A stretch of DNA of 64,000 nt from Actinernus sp. WN-2022. Lineage: Eukaryota > Cnidaria > Anthozoa > Actiniaria > Actinernidae. The notes under the pieces were generated by a model. That model searched no databases. It was not told where the DNA came from and saw nothing but the letters and a program-made list of their open reading frames with translations. The stretch covers positions 310,001-374,000 of the forward strand of contig JAOWCC010000421.1 in assembly GCA_030867875.1 (NCBI GenBank). Direction: 5' to 3'. Numbering within the stretch: position 1 is the first letter of the stretch; the number at the start of each line of letters is the position of its first letter. Shown here one piece after another: positions 1 through 10,639 of the stretch. Both the position numbers and the translations under genes were made by a program.

Positions 1-115
1 TGTTTGAGCTGTGGCATGTGACGATTGATTTTCGGTTTGTCCCGCGCGATATATCAATAATTTCCCTGAACATTCCCTGATTCTACCAATTAACGACATT
101 TTCTTAAGATTTCCA
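1..115. repeat. Dispersed repeat, copy A (partner at 22155-22282)
   Basis: The first bases (TGTTTGAGCTGTGG...) match 22155-22282 in the same orientation. Shared blocks include TGTTTGAGCTGTGG, a TTTTCG-TTTGTCC block, TATCAAT, TACCAATT and ACATTTTCTTAA, with small indels. The copy abuts the gypsy integrase remnant that begins near 122. The left end lies outside the window, so the class of the repeat is unknown. Confidence 0.6.
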
Positions 116-121
116 GCACAA

Positions 122-676
122 AAACCTGGGCCACAATACAGTTCCGGTGAATTTGCAAGGTTTGCTGCGGATGGGAATTTCAAGTTCGTAACAGCGAATC
201 CCACTGAGTACTCGCAGTCCAACGCCCTCGTCAAAAACGTACAGACAGCGAAAAGAACGCTCGGAAAAGCCAAGCGTGATGGCAACGATCCCAATCTTGC
301 CATTCTTGAGTAGCGGAACACACGAGTGGATAATTACAAATCTCCTGCACAGTTATCCATGGGTAGACATCTGCGCGCACTTCTTCTCTGAACTACGAAC
401 TACCTGCTTCCGGAGAGTCCTAGCCACCAGGAGACGCAAACGCGACGGCTAAGGAAAAAGCAGAGTATCCAAAAGGCGTCCTACGACAAATCAGCTGTTA
501 CGTCGTTTCCCCTGAAGACGGATAAGATGGGCCAAATCAAGCGGCAGGAAGGGGATTGGAAACCTGCAAAGGTTATCGAACCAGCAGAGACACCCCCGAG
601 CTATATTGTTGAGCCGTCTACCGCCGAAATCGCAAACATCTCTTACCACCGTCTTCATCAAAGTCGCGACGCATAG
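122..676 (+). pseudogene. Ty3/gypsy integrase C-terminal fragment
   Basis: One frame translates into the C-terminal half of a retroviral-type integrase: a GPQYSS..EFARFA block where the second catalytic Asp would precede the GPQ, then TANPTEYSQSNALVKNVQTA, which corresponds to the family's S-P-x-Y-P-Q-S-N-G-x-x-E motif. It continues through RNTR..NYKSPAQL to a KP-rich tail. In-frame stops at 311-313 and about 389-391, and Lys in place of the usual Asp before GPQ, show that it is dead. There is no LTR, gag or RT nearby, so this is an isolated fragment, cut on its 3' side by the LINE tail near 737. Confidence 0.8.
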
Positions 677-1109
677 TTTGCATTAGATTTCCGTCAATGA
701 TACAAAGTAGGAGGGGTAATTAACTGTTGAGTTTTTTTCAGTTTTCTTTATTTTCCACTCTATGTACTACACGGATAATTACAAGTTAAAGAGTATGATA
801 GACATTTAGGAGGAGGATACATAAAATACAGTATTAAATATGGTAGTAACAGGGGGAGAGTGTGCAGTGGTTAAAGGAGCCGAAGCTTTCGAGTTAACCA
901 CTGCCACAGGACAACGTAAAATACAGGTTTAAGGTATATAAAACTGCGGTTGACTTAAGCCTCGATAGCTCCTATAGGATTTGGATTAGAAAATATCTAG
1001 GTAAGGATAGGAACCAAATTTTTAAAGTGAAAATATTAGACTAGTTTGCTAATATATTAAACTAATCAACTAATAATATTATCAACAAACATATACATCT
1101 AATACATGA

Positions 1110-3160
1110 CTAGGGCAGTTGTGAATTGAGAAGATAGATTTTATAATGTTTCTTAAACTGAGAGTAACTTAGACACTTAATTTCTGTGGGGATCGATTGC
1201 CATATTTTGGATAAAGAAAACTTGAAAGTTGTCATGCCATAGTTTTGTGGCCAAATGTTGAGATTCGGAGCTTGAATATATTGCCAAGTGTTAACATTTC
1301 TAGAAGATTAAAGTAAGAGATAGCACTCTCTCTGCTATTGGCAAAGAATATGCTGCGAATGCATTTGTTCTGTTTAGTTTTAAGTTTAGTCAATTGAGTT
1401 TTATAAGTATTTCCCCAGCTCATGATTCCATATTGCAGATAAGGGTAAATCAATGTGTAATAAAGTTGTTTCAGCATTTGAAAGTCAAGATAATGTCTTA
1501 GCTAGTTTATTAATAATTACCAGGTTTTTAGATATTTTGTTACTAATATGGCAGATCTGAGGTCCCCAATTTAAATGTTTATCAATATAAATTCCTAAGT
1601 ATTTAATGTAGTCCTTCTGTTCTATGTCTGGTAAGCTAATAGTAAATCTTTTCCAAGGTGACGAAAGTAGCATATAATGGGTTTTAGTAAAATTAACAGA
1701 TAGTTTGTTAGTATCACAATACTCTAAAAGATGTCTAAATTCTTCATTCATGACTGACTCTAATTCTTTTGTGTTATTACAAGAATAGAATATGGTAGTG
1801 TCGTCTGCAAAAATTCTGAAAGAAACTTTACATGAACAGTTAGGCATATCATTAATATACAAAAGAAATAATAGGGTGCCAATCAAGTTCCAGGTAGACT
1901 TCAAGTTGGTTTTCCTTATTTCAAACTGTAGTTTATAATATTTTGCTTTACTTTTTTTTTTTATATAATTAAGGGTATTAGAGTACTGTTTATAATGTTG
2001 GACTTTAGTGGGATTATTGCTAAGAAAGTGGGTACGATACATTTTTTGTTTAGTTTTGATAGACTTTAATAGCCCATTGGTTATCCAAGGTTTACTGAAT
2101 ATTTGTTTCATTCTTCTCTTGGGTATTTCCATCAGAGGTGCATGTTTATTTACAATCATTTTTATTTTATTGATAATTATGTTAGTTTTATTGTGTAGAT
2201 CTTTGCTATTTTCAGAAATACTGTCCCAATTTACTGAATTTATATCATTTAGGTACGAGTCCTTATCAAAATTATTATAATCTCTAAAGTACCTTTTCCT
2301 ATTTTGTGATTTAACTTGAATATCAACAACACAGAAGACTGGTAAGTGATCTGAAATATCCATAGTAGCAATCCCAGGTAATATTCTCTGTGTGGAAACA
2401 TTTGTGTATATATGGTCAATTAAAGTTGAAGTGTGATTGGTTAGCCTTGTTGGTTTAGTTATAATTGGGAGAAAATTGTTGGCATATAGCATGTCTAAAT
2501 AGTCTTCAGTTTTAGAGTGCATATTATATTTCAGAAAGTCAATATTCGTATCACCTAATATAAACACTTGGTATTTGCATTGGTTTAACATTTGTATTAA
2601 CTGTTCAAGATTACATGAGAAGTCTTCCAAGTTTGCAGAGGGGTGCCTGTATACACATCCAACAATTAAGTGAGCCCTCCCATAACCGGGATCAATTTCT
2701 ACCCAACATGTTTCAACGAGATCCATCTGTAGGTTTAAATCTGGTCGGGGAATTGCAGTGATTTGGTTGGAAATGTACAGAGCAGCACCCCCAGTCATTG
2801 TAGGGGAATCAGTGTGAAAAAAGTTATAGTTTTTCAAATCAGTATTTACAGTAGTGTTGTCATTAATCCTTGTTTCTGTTACAGCTACTACTTGTGGCCT
2901 TGTAGTTAGGCAGCATATAAGATCACTTCTCACGTTACAATGAAGTAAGGAGAATGATTTACTTCCTGAATTTTCCAAGATACTGTTAATTTTAGAGACT
3001 GAAAAATATTCAGAAGAAGGAGTGTTGAACATATGATCAGGATCAGATTCGTCAAATTTATCAGGGTTAGGTATAATACTAAAAAGGTCAATGACTGAAT
3101 CAAGCAGATTACTTGAGCATGATCCATTTAATAAGTGAAATTGTCTGTCATCGAGAGACG
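1110..3160 (-). pseudogene. LINE ORF2: endonuclease plus deleted reverse transcriptase
   Basis: The product would nick target DNA and copy LINE RNA. The endonuclease/exonuclease/phosphatase domain comes first: LLHCNVRS, VVAVTETRI with the catalytic Glu, GDTNIDFL, and the SDHLPVF signature with the catalytic Asp-His. After a basic linker (KKKSKAKYYKLQFE) the frame jumps from TWNLIG directly into the middle of the RT (LLFLLYINDMPN, then FADDTT with the catalytic Asp pair), so the N-terminal half of the RT is missing. The C-terminal part is in two further frames: 1232-1477 (LYYTLIYPYLQYGI...WGNT) and a last segment ending at 1110-1112. The frame is open upstream of the Met at 3032, to about 3160. 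Confidence 0.8.
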
Positions 3161-3259
3161 AAAATGGGAAAATATAACTTACTTCATTGTAGCTGAATAT
3201 TATGCTGGCCTATTAGATAAACAGATACAAATATTGCTATTAAATTATGTCACTCACTA

Positions 3260-4044
3260 TCAGTGCTGTGCACGATATTCCATGAATTCCTCAAAGGCTG
3301 CATGAGTAGTGAAGCCATGAGGCTGCGCGCCTTCAATTTCACGGATGTATATCTTACCGTTGTGTGACCAAATGAATTTGAAGTTATTTGACTTTGTAAA
3401 GTTGTAGATTCTGCCAAATAGATTCTTCCTGTACGTACGCTGTTAGGGATTCATTAATAAATATCTTGCTGGGATTCCTCACACTGTGCCCGAACTCTCT
3501 CTCAACGGAGGGTAAGTTTCTCGTTGTTTTCCCAGCTAACGCTCTCCTTTGCTTGTACATTTTATCTCTTTTGTCTCTCTGGGTAAATTTGACGATAATC
3601 CGGTCTTTTACTCTTCTTGAGTCAGGTAATCGATGGGCTGTCGATATGTTTTCATCCGTGAGCATCAGACCAATCGTCGAGGCAAGTTCTTTGATTAGCT
3701 GCTTGGGCTCATCGTTTGGCAAAACCGGAATACCATTGACCTCTAGGCAATCTCTTCGCGCGTATTGTTGCATCTCATCGAGTGCAGTTTCGTTGTCACA
3801 GAGCTTCCCAATAGTTTCTTCGTGCTGTCGGATTGTGACCGTGAGAGTGTCCACTTGCTTTTTTGTAGATTGCAATGAGACAAGTATTTGATCGTATTTG
3901 GCATTCAGGAAACCATGAAATTTCTCAATCTCGTCACAACGCTTATTGATGGACTGGAGAGCCTCGGTGAGTTGAGTAGAGTTCGCTTTAATTACATTCT
4001 GGATGGGTTGAAGTTTCCGACTCCAAAGTCAAATCAGTCATCAT
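3260..4044 (-). pseudogene. LINE ORF1 protein (coiled coil plus RRM-like)
   Basis: This is an RNA-binding nucleic-acid chaperone of the LINE ORF1 (transposase_22-like) kind. It has an N-terminal heptad-rich segment (LQSINKRCDEIEKFHGFL..KYDQI), then EMQQYARRDCLEVNGIP, ISTAHRLPDSR, DRIIVKFTQRDKRDKMYKQRR and a C-terminal basic part. The frame breaks at 3431-3438, where GTACGTAC is a 4-bp tandem duplication. Beyond it another frame continues in typical ORF1 style (KIYIREIEGAQPHGF) to a TGA at 3260-3262. A second shift lies near 4015, separating a possible ATG at 4042-4044. It precedes ORF2 by about 100 bp. Confidence 0.7.
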
Positions 4045-6105
4045 CTAGAGGGTAAATAGTAACTGGAAATGAGACCTCCTGCGCATTGATGTCGTAACTG
4101 CGTTAGACGTAGGAGGAGGAGACGTGAAAAGTATTCTCTCGACAAATCCTGTTTATTTTATTTTTCGCCTTTTGTTTTTTTTCTTAATCAAGTTTCCTAA
4201 TAAAATAGGATAAGTACAGAGTTCCGTTCAGGTCGAACGAAAAACAGTGATTTACTTTCTTACGTTGCTGTCAGACAATGGCCAATATGTGTCTGACTGT
4301 GCGCATTAACTCTATTGTCTTTTTGAAGTCGTCCCCAACATGTTGGCTAGTCCCTTCCCCTTTGTATGACATACGGAAGCCCAGTGCAAACTACACGTCG
4401 CACCTTTGGAAGATCTATTCATAAAGATCAAGATTGCGATGAGGATGAAGAGCTGGACTGAACAGCACTTATGGACTTCGCTTGTACTCACCACTGATTG
4501 GATGAAATAACCGTAAGCTTGAGAATGCTTTGTTTTCGTTCTGCAATGTGCATGATTGGTTCTAGTTGTATACGTGGCCCTGATTACAGTAGTTGTACAG
4601 TAAAGATCTTGGGAAGATCGTCGAGACTAATTTAACGTGGGGACCTGTCATTATTTAACGGGGAACGGCTATTAGGCTTGCATCGTTCCCTGTCTAAATG
4701 TTGTCACCCTCCCCTTTTTCTCAAAATAAAATATTATGCCCCTCCCTCAGTTTAAGGGGGAAGGGAGATCGTAATTATTTGTGCTTGAGTAAGCATAAAC
4801 AGCATGGATTACGTAAAATACTAAATAGATACCAATAGGCTCCTTGTCATAGGCATACGAAGCGAGTCTACGTTACGGCAGAGTTTGGAGAAGAAAATGA
4901 AAGAGAAAGGTGAAGGCCGAAGCGGCCTCGTGCTTTCATATGTTCTCGGTGTTTGGATTCCCCGGTGAAACACTAGCTCCCGTTTTTGATTTGAACCAAA
5001 TGGAAACAAGAACTCGGAGTGTGTCTTCTCCTGATGCTCGTAGCATTTTCCTAGGAAACCATTTCGGCGGTAGCAAGAACGATTGCCGACAGCTTGGACA
5101 TTTGAAAACGGCAGACCGACTGCCTTGTTGAAGTCTATAAATCGCTGCGACAAGTTTTCTTCTCACTCTTCAAGAACTTCAGAAGTTTTGAAATAATTAA
5201 GGCAGTCGTTCTGTGATTTTGAAAACACTAGCCGCCGTAACAATTAACACAACCCTTCAGTTACCCTTCAGTACATTTTAATAATTTGCCTCAGAATAAA
5301 ATACAACTCCGCAGTTTCTGGTCCCGAAACGTAGCTACCCTGAATCGCTTGACATGCTAGTCGTACATAATCTGCTTTTTAGGCAACCTAAGGCAACTGA
5401 AGGCTGCTGAACTGGCCTAGTCTGTCACACCGCTGGGTGGACGAAGGCCGCCATTTTCAACTGCCTTTGCACACAAAAGCGAGAACATGGATTTCTGCAT
5501 GGATTTTTACCAAATAAAAACTCTCTGAAACATCTAGGGTATCTATACTAAATTTCAAGCGGGACATTTTGGCTTAAACATACGATTAATTCACAACAGA
5601 CTTTTGTTTAATCGCACACCTCAATTAGCTTCTTCCATACTTATTAAGCGGCTCTCTCACCGTCTTGGTAAAACGATACCTCTGCTAGCAGGGAATTAGC
5701 ATCTTCATCTATGTAATTTTACTTGGTATAGGTACTCTCACCTCCCTTCTAGTTTGTGTTGTGCTCACTGAGTACGTACTTTGTTGAAATTGGCTCCTGC
5801 TACATAATGTTAACGGTTTCACTCTCCGCCTTTTCTTTCTCCTTCGGGGTTCGCTCGGCACTACGTGCGTTTTCGGCGCTCGCTCGGCATTACGAGTCTC
5901 GTGAGCGCCAACATTAATTATTGTCAGTGGAAAGTCGCATTGTAATAAAGGAATTTCAAGATGGCGACTGAACCAAGTCTGTCGTGCTCCTTTGGTTGCA
6001 TCTGCTTAGGTCGCCAGAACCAACCTTTAGACGACTTTCGCTTTTAAAATCCGGCTTTGTCATAGAGTGAACACTTGATGGCCTTTCTCTTAGTGCCGTG
6101 ACGAT
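4045..6105. other. Intergenic, no supported gene
   Basis: Only short open frames occur, and those around 4821-5166 overlap each other on both strands without a recognisable domain or splice signals. An AATAAA lies at about 4728 on the plus strand with nothing coding before it. The stretch is AT-rich with no clear TIR or tandem array. Confidence 0.5.
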
Positions 6106-6189
6106 TCGGACAGTACCAACGTCCCAGACCACCTCTAATATGAAATATTATTTCACTCTAGCTGAGTGTATACACTATTTCTCTGTATG

Positions 6190-7601
6190 AGTCCGAAGAT
6201 GTGCAGTAAGATTGTTTCCCGCTGATTTAAATGCTTTGAAATATTTCATACACTTTTACGGCCTTTGTGAATTCGAAGATGGGAGGAAAGATGAAATCTA
6301 TGTTTAAATGCCTTGTCACACTGGGTACACTTGTAAGGCCTTTCACTTCTGTGAATTGGAAGATGATGAGCAAGACCGCTTCGTCTTTTAAATGCCTTGT
6401 CACACTGGGTACATTTGTAAGGTCTTCCTCTGCTGTGAACTTTAAGATGTGACTTAAGTTCACCTGCTGTTTTGAATGCTTTACTACACTGGATACAACT
6501 GTACGGCCTTTAGCCTGTGTGAATCCGAAAATGGCTAGCAAGATGACCCAATCTTTTGAATGCCTTGTCACACTGGGTACACTTGTAAGGCCGTTCTCTT
6601 CTGTGAATTGGATTAACAACTAAAGCACTCCGACATTTGAAGGCTCTTTCACACTGGGTACAGCTAAAACGCCCTAGGCCTGTATACATGGGTTGTTCCT
6701 GGTTTTGGATAGTGCCAGAGGAACAAAGTGAACTAAGTATGTCATCTTCAACATGACCAACACCATTTTTTGGATACGTCACTGAGCTGAGCATGTCTTG
6801 CCTGTTACTATCATTGTTCAGCTTCTCGCATTTTTCACGTACCTGTCCGATATTCACATTATTGTCGAGGTATTCAGAAATACCTTCCCATTCAGCCGGC
6901 GACATCTCGTTTAATGATTCTGCCCGGATAGAATTACATAGCGCTGTTGCATCTGAACTTTCACTTTGTCGACCTCTGTTATCAAATATTTCACTTGAAT
7001 GAGTTTCTAATTCATCATCAAGACAACGGGGAACTTCGACCTCCGGTCGATTCCTTTCAATTAGATATTTTCCATACTTTTTCTTTCCCGCCTGAAGGAT
7101 TTCTAACTCATCAGTATCATTGTGGTCATCAAGTAATTCGTTATTTAGCTGAGGTGCGCTGACATCATTTGATGCCGGTTCGTCATAATTAAAATCACAC
7201 TGATAGATTTTAGGCACTTTCTCTGCTATTTCCTCTTGATGAACTTCGCAAATATCACAGGAGCCACCGCATTCCCCTTCCATTCGTTCCACTGAGCGTA
7301 CTTCAACTGATCCATGACGGCATACCTTCTCTGCACTGCAGACAGACACTGCACAATTAAACAATGCTCGTAGCCTTCTACTATCAGATACACCACTGAT
7401 ATCAGTTTCTGTTCCAGTGCTGTATGTCTTAGGAGCATCAGTTTGGCTGCCAGTGCTTGTGGGATTCATCATGTCGATGTCTTCAAGAGCAGTGGTATCT
7501 ACTGTTTGCGTTCCTACACTGCGTATAAACATCCCCTGTTCATTGTGTTGGTGAAGTGGTGGATCACGTGCTTCAGGTTCGGAACTGTTACTCTCGGTGT
7601 C
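6190..7601 (-). pseudogene. C2H2 zinc-finger gene, copy A (nonsense-interrupted last exon)
   Basis: This is a paralogue of the gene at 36062-38020: same N-terminus (RSxGTQT...TGTETDI.GVS.SRRLRALFNCA.SV), same acidic middle, then C2H2 fingers. The exon begins at 7601, directly after an acceptor AG at 7602-7603, and the frame is open from there through the Met at 7532. Finger 1 is broken (the first zinc-binding His is Asn and the spacing is one residue short). Finger 2 is good. In the next linker a TAA (6510-6512) replaces the Glu/Lys codon of HTGE/K. The same frame then encodes three good fingers to about 6250 and ends in a decayed one (6190-6245). Read literally, the product is a 363-residue protein with one intact finger, so it is probably a pseudogene, although stop readthrough or RNA editing cannot be excluded. 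Confidence 0.8.
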
Positions 7602-7603
7602 CT

Positions 7604-8530
7604 AGAAGAAGAAAAACCTTTAATTCTGACACGAAAACGGTAATATAGGATTAGAGTTCTATACACTCTGTCTTAATAGGCTACTTTAACCTTTCTTTCG
7701 TCATTGAATAAAATCTCAGTTTATCTTTCGAAAATAAGCGAAATCGTTACACAGATATTGTGCATTGTTTCAAAGTTGCGTTAATTGGTTATCTCAAAGA
7801 TGTCTTCAGTAACAATTTTGCCCTAGGGACCTTACGAAAAGACCAACAGATATTCAAAATGTATTCCCATTTCATTGAACAATCATCTGACGCTTAGGTC
7901 ATGATTGAGAAAGATATAGCCGTCAGAAAAAAAACGCGCGAAAACCTTTCTTCTTACAACTACTCAACTAGTTTTGTTGACATTCAGTTCTCAATCTTTT
8001 AATTCTAGTGCGTCCTATGGACTCATGCAATTTAGAAACTCTAAGAAAGCTCACTCGTTTGAACTAATCCCAAATTGCACTCGAAACCAAATGATTTTCG
8101 AAGCAAAAATTAAAATGAACAAAATGAAAAATATGCTTCACATTTGTTTTTAGTGTGCGCTCGTAAACAAGCAGTCTTGTGCGCGTTCTCTTTGTTAAAA
8201 TATAGCGTGATCAGTTGCGTCAGCAGCGCAGCGCGCGCGAACTAAAATTGAAAACATTTCACTCATATCACCCAAAACGTTCTGCAGTTTGTCCCTTTTC
8301 TCTGCACTTTCCTTTACCCGAATGTGTGCCAGAAATACGGGTATACAATTCTTGAGTACATTTACGTCAGAATCTCGACAAAAAGTTGGGTTTCGAGATA
8401 CTTTGTGAAAAGTGTAATTGGTGTTTCCTCAACGAAAATAAAAGGTCACGTGACAAGCACTTTTGATATGGTTGGACTAGGCGCGCAAAGCATGCTGGTG
8501 AAACATCTTCCTTTTTTATGGACCTACACC
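7604..8530. other. Intron/upstream region of zinc-finger copy A
   Basis: The first 60 bp are intronic on the minus strand and match the equivalent place at 38070-38105 (GGTAATATAGG.TAGAGTTCTAT). A first exon is expected further right but none could be identified. The rest is AT-rich single-copy-looking sequence, with a GC-rich patch at 8220-8240. Confidence 0.45.
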
Positions 8531-9149
8531 GCGCACCAATAGCCTGGGCGCCAGAGGTTCTACTGCCCTCTCTAAGCCAAAGTTTAGGATCTACGAGAAG
8601 GCTGAGAGAACCTCTGGGCGCGCGAAGTAAGAATCTCACTTCCATGCCAGACTAATCCCTTTTGATAGACACCTGAGAAGCCTTTTTCTAGCAAATTGAT
8701 TAAACCGGTTTTGTCCACGTAGGCTTAATTCCCAACGATTTACGAAAAGCCAGCACTTTCGGACAGCTGAAATAATTACAATTTCCTCTCCCAAGGGGCG
8801 AAGCACTACACAGAACAGGTCAGGTGGTTTAAATGGCCATTATTTCGGCCGTTTTCTGGTGTCATAGAGCTCGAGGGAACTCGTGGGAACTCCAGCGACG
8901 CGACGGGTTCAAAGACACGGAACGGGTAAACAATGGCGACCTTGGAAACTGCTATGGCGTGATCCAATCGCAGTAATCGTTGCAAATGAATTTGCTCTAG
9001 GCCAATCAGAGGACAAGGGTCAAATTCTGATTCAGACAGAGTCAGACATACTTCGCGCGCCCAGAGGTTCTCTCAGCCTTCTCGTAGATCCTAAACTTTG
9101 GCTTAGAGGGCAGTAGAACCTCTGGCACTCAGGGTAGCGCACCAATAGC
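8531..9149. mobile_element. Fold-back MITE with 13-bp target duplications
   Basis: The arms at 8551-8627 and 9049-9125 are near-perfect inverted repeats (one 2-bp indel over about 77 bp). They are flanked by the direct repeat GCGCACCAATAGC at 8531-8543 and 9137-9149, taken as the target-site duplication. Each arm is itself bounded by a 10-bp inverted motif (CCAGAGGTTC / GAACCTCTGG), so the element is a palindrome of palindromes. The 420-bp centre has no coding capacity. TIRs joined to a long duplication do not fit the common TIR superfamilies, so the class is left open. Confidence 0.8.
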
Positions 9150-9194
9150 AAGCGAAGAACATTTTTCTATAATGTACTTTCTATTTGGAAAAGC

Positions 9195-9455
9195 ATGAAT
9201 CAGTCACTTCATGAGTGCACTACCGCTTTACTACTTAAGGATTATCTTAAATTAACTATGAAAGATTACTTTGCTGGCACTTTTAAGGTTACCAGACTGT
9301 ACTAGTAATTAATATCTCTATATTTAAGTTTTATCATATTTATCACTATATTTAAGTTTTATATTATATTATCACTTTTTTATCCTAACTTTAGTTTATA
9401 TGTAGATTTTTCCCATATTGTGTACCCAGTTTAAATAAAGTATTATCATTATGTA
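9195..9455 (+). repeat. LINE 3'-UTR-like tail
   Basis: An AT-rich segment ends in AAATAAAGTATTATCATTATG, the kind of polyadenylation signal plus short-repeat end seen on CR1/L2-type LINEs. It contains an internal partial duplication of TATTTAAGTTTTAT (about 9325-9363). There is no coding part. A similar end, AAATAAAGTATTGTTGTTG, occurs at 38507. Confidence 0.4.
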
Positions 9456-9689
9456 CATAAGTCAAGGAAAATAAAGAGAATCACGATTTTTCGCTGAGCT
9501 GGACAAGTTTTAAAGCAATCTTCGTTGGCGCAACATTTTGGAACGTTTTCAAATGGACATTACTGTGGAACTGGTACTGTAACAACTTAGACAACGAGCA
9601 CCAATAACATTGCAGAACGAAATTGCATTCTATCTTCTGGTTATTTGATCCAATCGGTATGAAGAAGCATTTCAACTTGCATGAGGTTT

Positions 9690-10200
9690 AATCCAGTAAA
9701 AGGTAAAATTGGTGTACTGGCCTGTAATACCCTTAAAGTCTTATATAGCTCACTTATTCTACCCTACTTACAATACCGTAATCTTATATGGGCCTCAACC
9801 TATCCTACACATATTGAACCTCTTTTTCTACTACAGAAAAAAGTCATTCGTATTATCATTCACTCCACCACGTACTCATACCAAACCTCTATTTGATGAA
9901 CTTGAAATACTTACAATTTTTAATAACTACAAATTCCAGACCTCGAGTGCTTTATTTTCTCTCATATCAATGATATGTTACCGAATCTCTTGTATGCATT
10001 TTTAAAATTTAACCTGGAATACCATAATCATTTCACAAGACGCAGATTTGATTTACACTTTTCATTTTAAAACATAAATTTTCAATTCGTTCTTGTAAGG
10101 ACCCAACATTTGGAACAGTATTCCACTTCCACTTCGTGAATCCCTAAAGTTCTTCGATTACAAAAAGAAATTAAAATCTTATTTCGTTAATAATTAATTT
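9690..10200 (+). pseudogene. LINE reverse transcriptase C-terminal fragment
   Basis: Frames 9681-9896 and 9709-10005 together give the post-palm part of a non-LTR RT: LKVLYSSLILPYLQYRNLIWASTYPTHIEPLFLLQKKVIRII, followed after a +1 shift near 9880 by THTKPLFDELEILTIFNNYKFQ. Downstream, RRRFDLHF and IPLRESLKFFDYKKKLKS-like pieces follow in broken frames, as in the usual RT tail. It belongs to a different lineage from the LINE at 737-4044. No endonuclease remains, so this is 5'-truncated debris. Confidence 0.7.
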
Positions 10201-10639
10201 ATAATTTGCCTTGTTATATAATCTATTCCTAAGTATGTTTCTGTAATTCTAGTGATTAATGTTTCTTGCCCTACCTTAATACTCCTGATTTAGTACTCAA
10301 TGACTTGTATTCCTCATTCAGTATTGTTTAGTTACATGTAGTATTTAGTAGCTTGTATGTGTATCTACTACCAAGTGTTCAATACCTTGTATTTATCCCT
10401 GTCTATTTAGGATGTATCTGTTTACTGTAATTTGTTTTGATCCATGTCCTGTATGATAATTAGTAGTATATAAAGTGGCGGTTCTGGTGCAGCACCTCCG
10501 TTTTCAGTCTTATGTCACATTCGATGACCCCCTCCCCCCACCATATTCGTTGGACCTTGTCGACCGTCTATTGTACCCAATCCCAACTTATTGTATTTTG
10601 ACGCCCAATTAGAGGAGGGCAGTTATAGAGTATTATACT
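10201..10639. other. AT-rich spacer upstream of the Maverick polymerase
   Basis: No gene is seen. A TATA-like TATATAAAG lies at 10467-10475, about 170 bp before the polymerase ATG, and could be its promoter. No Maverick terminal inverted repeat could be recognised here, so the element's left end is not placed. Confidence 0.35.

Larger units (their letters stand above)
737..4044 (-). mobile_element. Non-LTR retrotransposon (LINE), internally deleted
   Basis: Read on the minus strand, the order is ORF1 (4044-3260), ORF2 with an apurinic-type endonuclease followed by a shortened reverse transcriptase (about 3160-1110), then a non-coding 3' region ending in AATAAAGAAAA-like sequence near 745. 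This is the CR1/L2/Jockey-type layout. Every reading frame carries damage, so the copy cannot move by itself. The loss of most of the RT fingers and palm is a deletion, not 5' truncation, which is less usual for a LINE. The exact ends are uncertain because no target duplication was found. Confidence 0.8.

Noticed and set aside
2008..2280. 90-codon hydrophobic plus-strand frame
   Set aside because: Antisense shadow of the LINE ORF2.
4821..5166. Overlapping frames of 73-110 codons, one with CPSC
   Set aside because: Three frames on both strands compete, with no splice sites, no full zinc motif and no family match.
8367..9116. Frames containing APRGSLSLLVDPKLWLR on both sides
   Set aside because: This peptide is the translation of the inverted arm of the fold-back MITE, seen twice because of the repeat.
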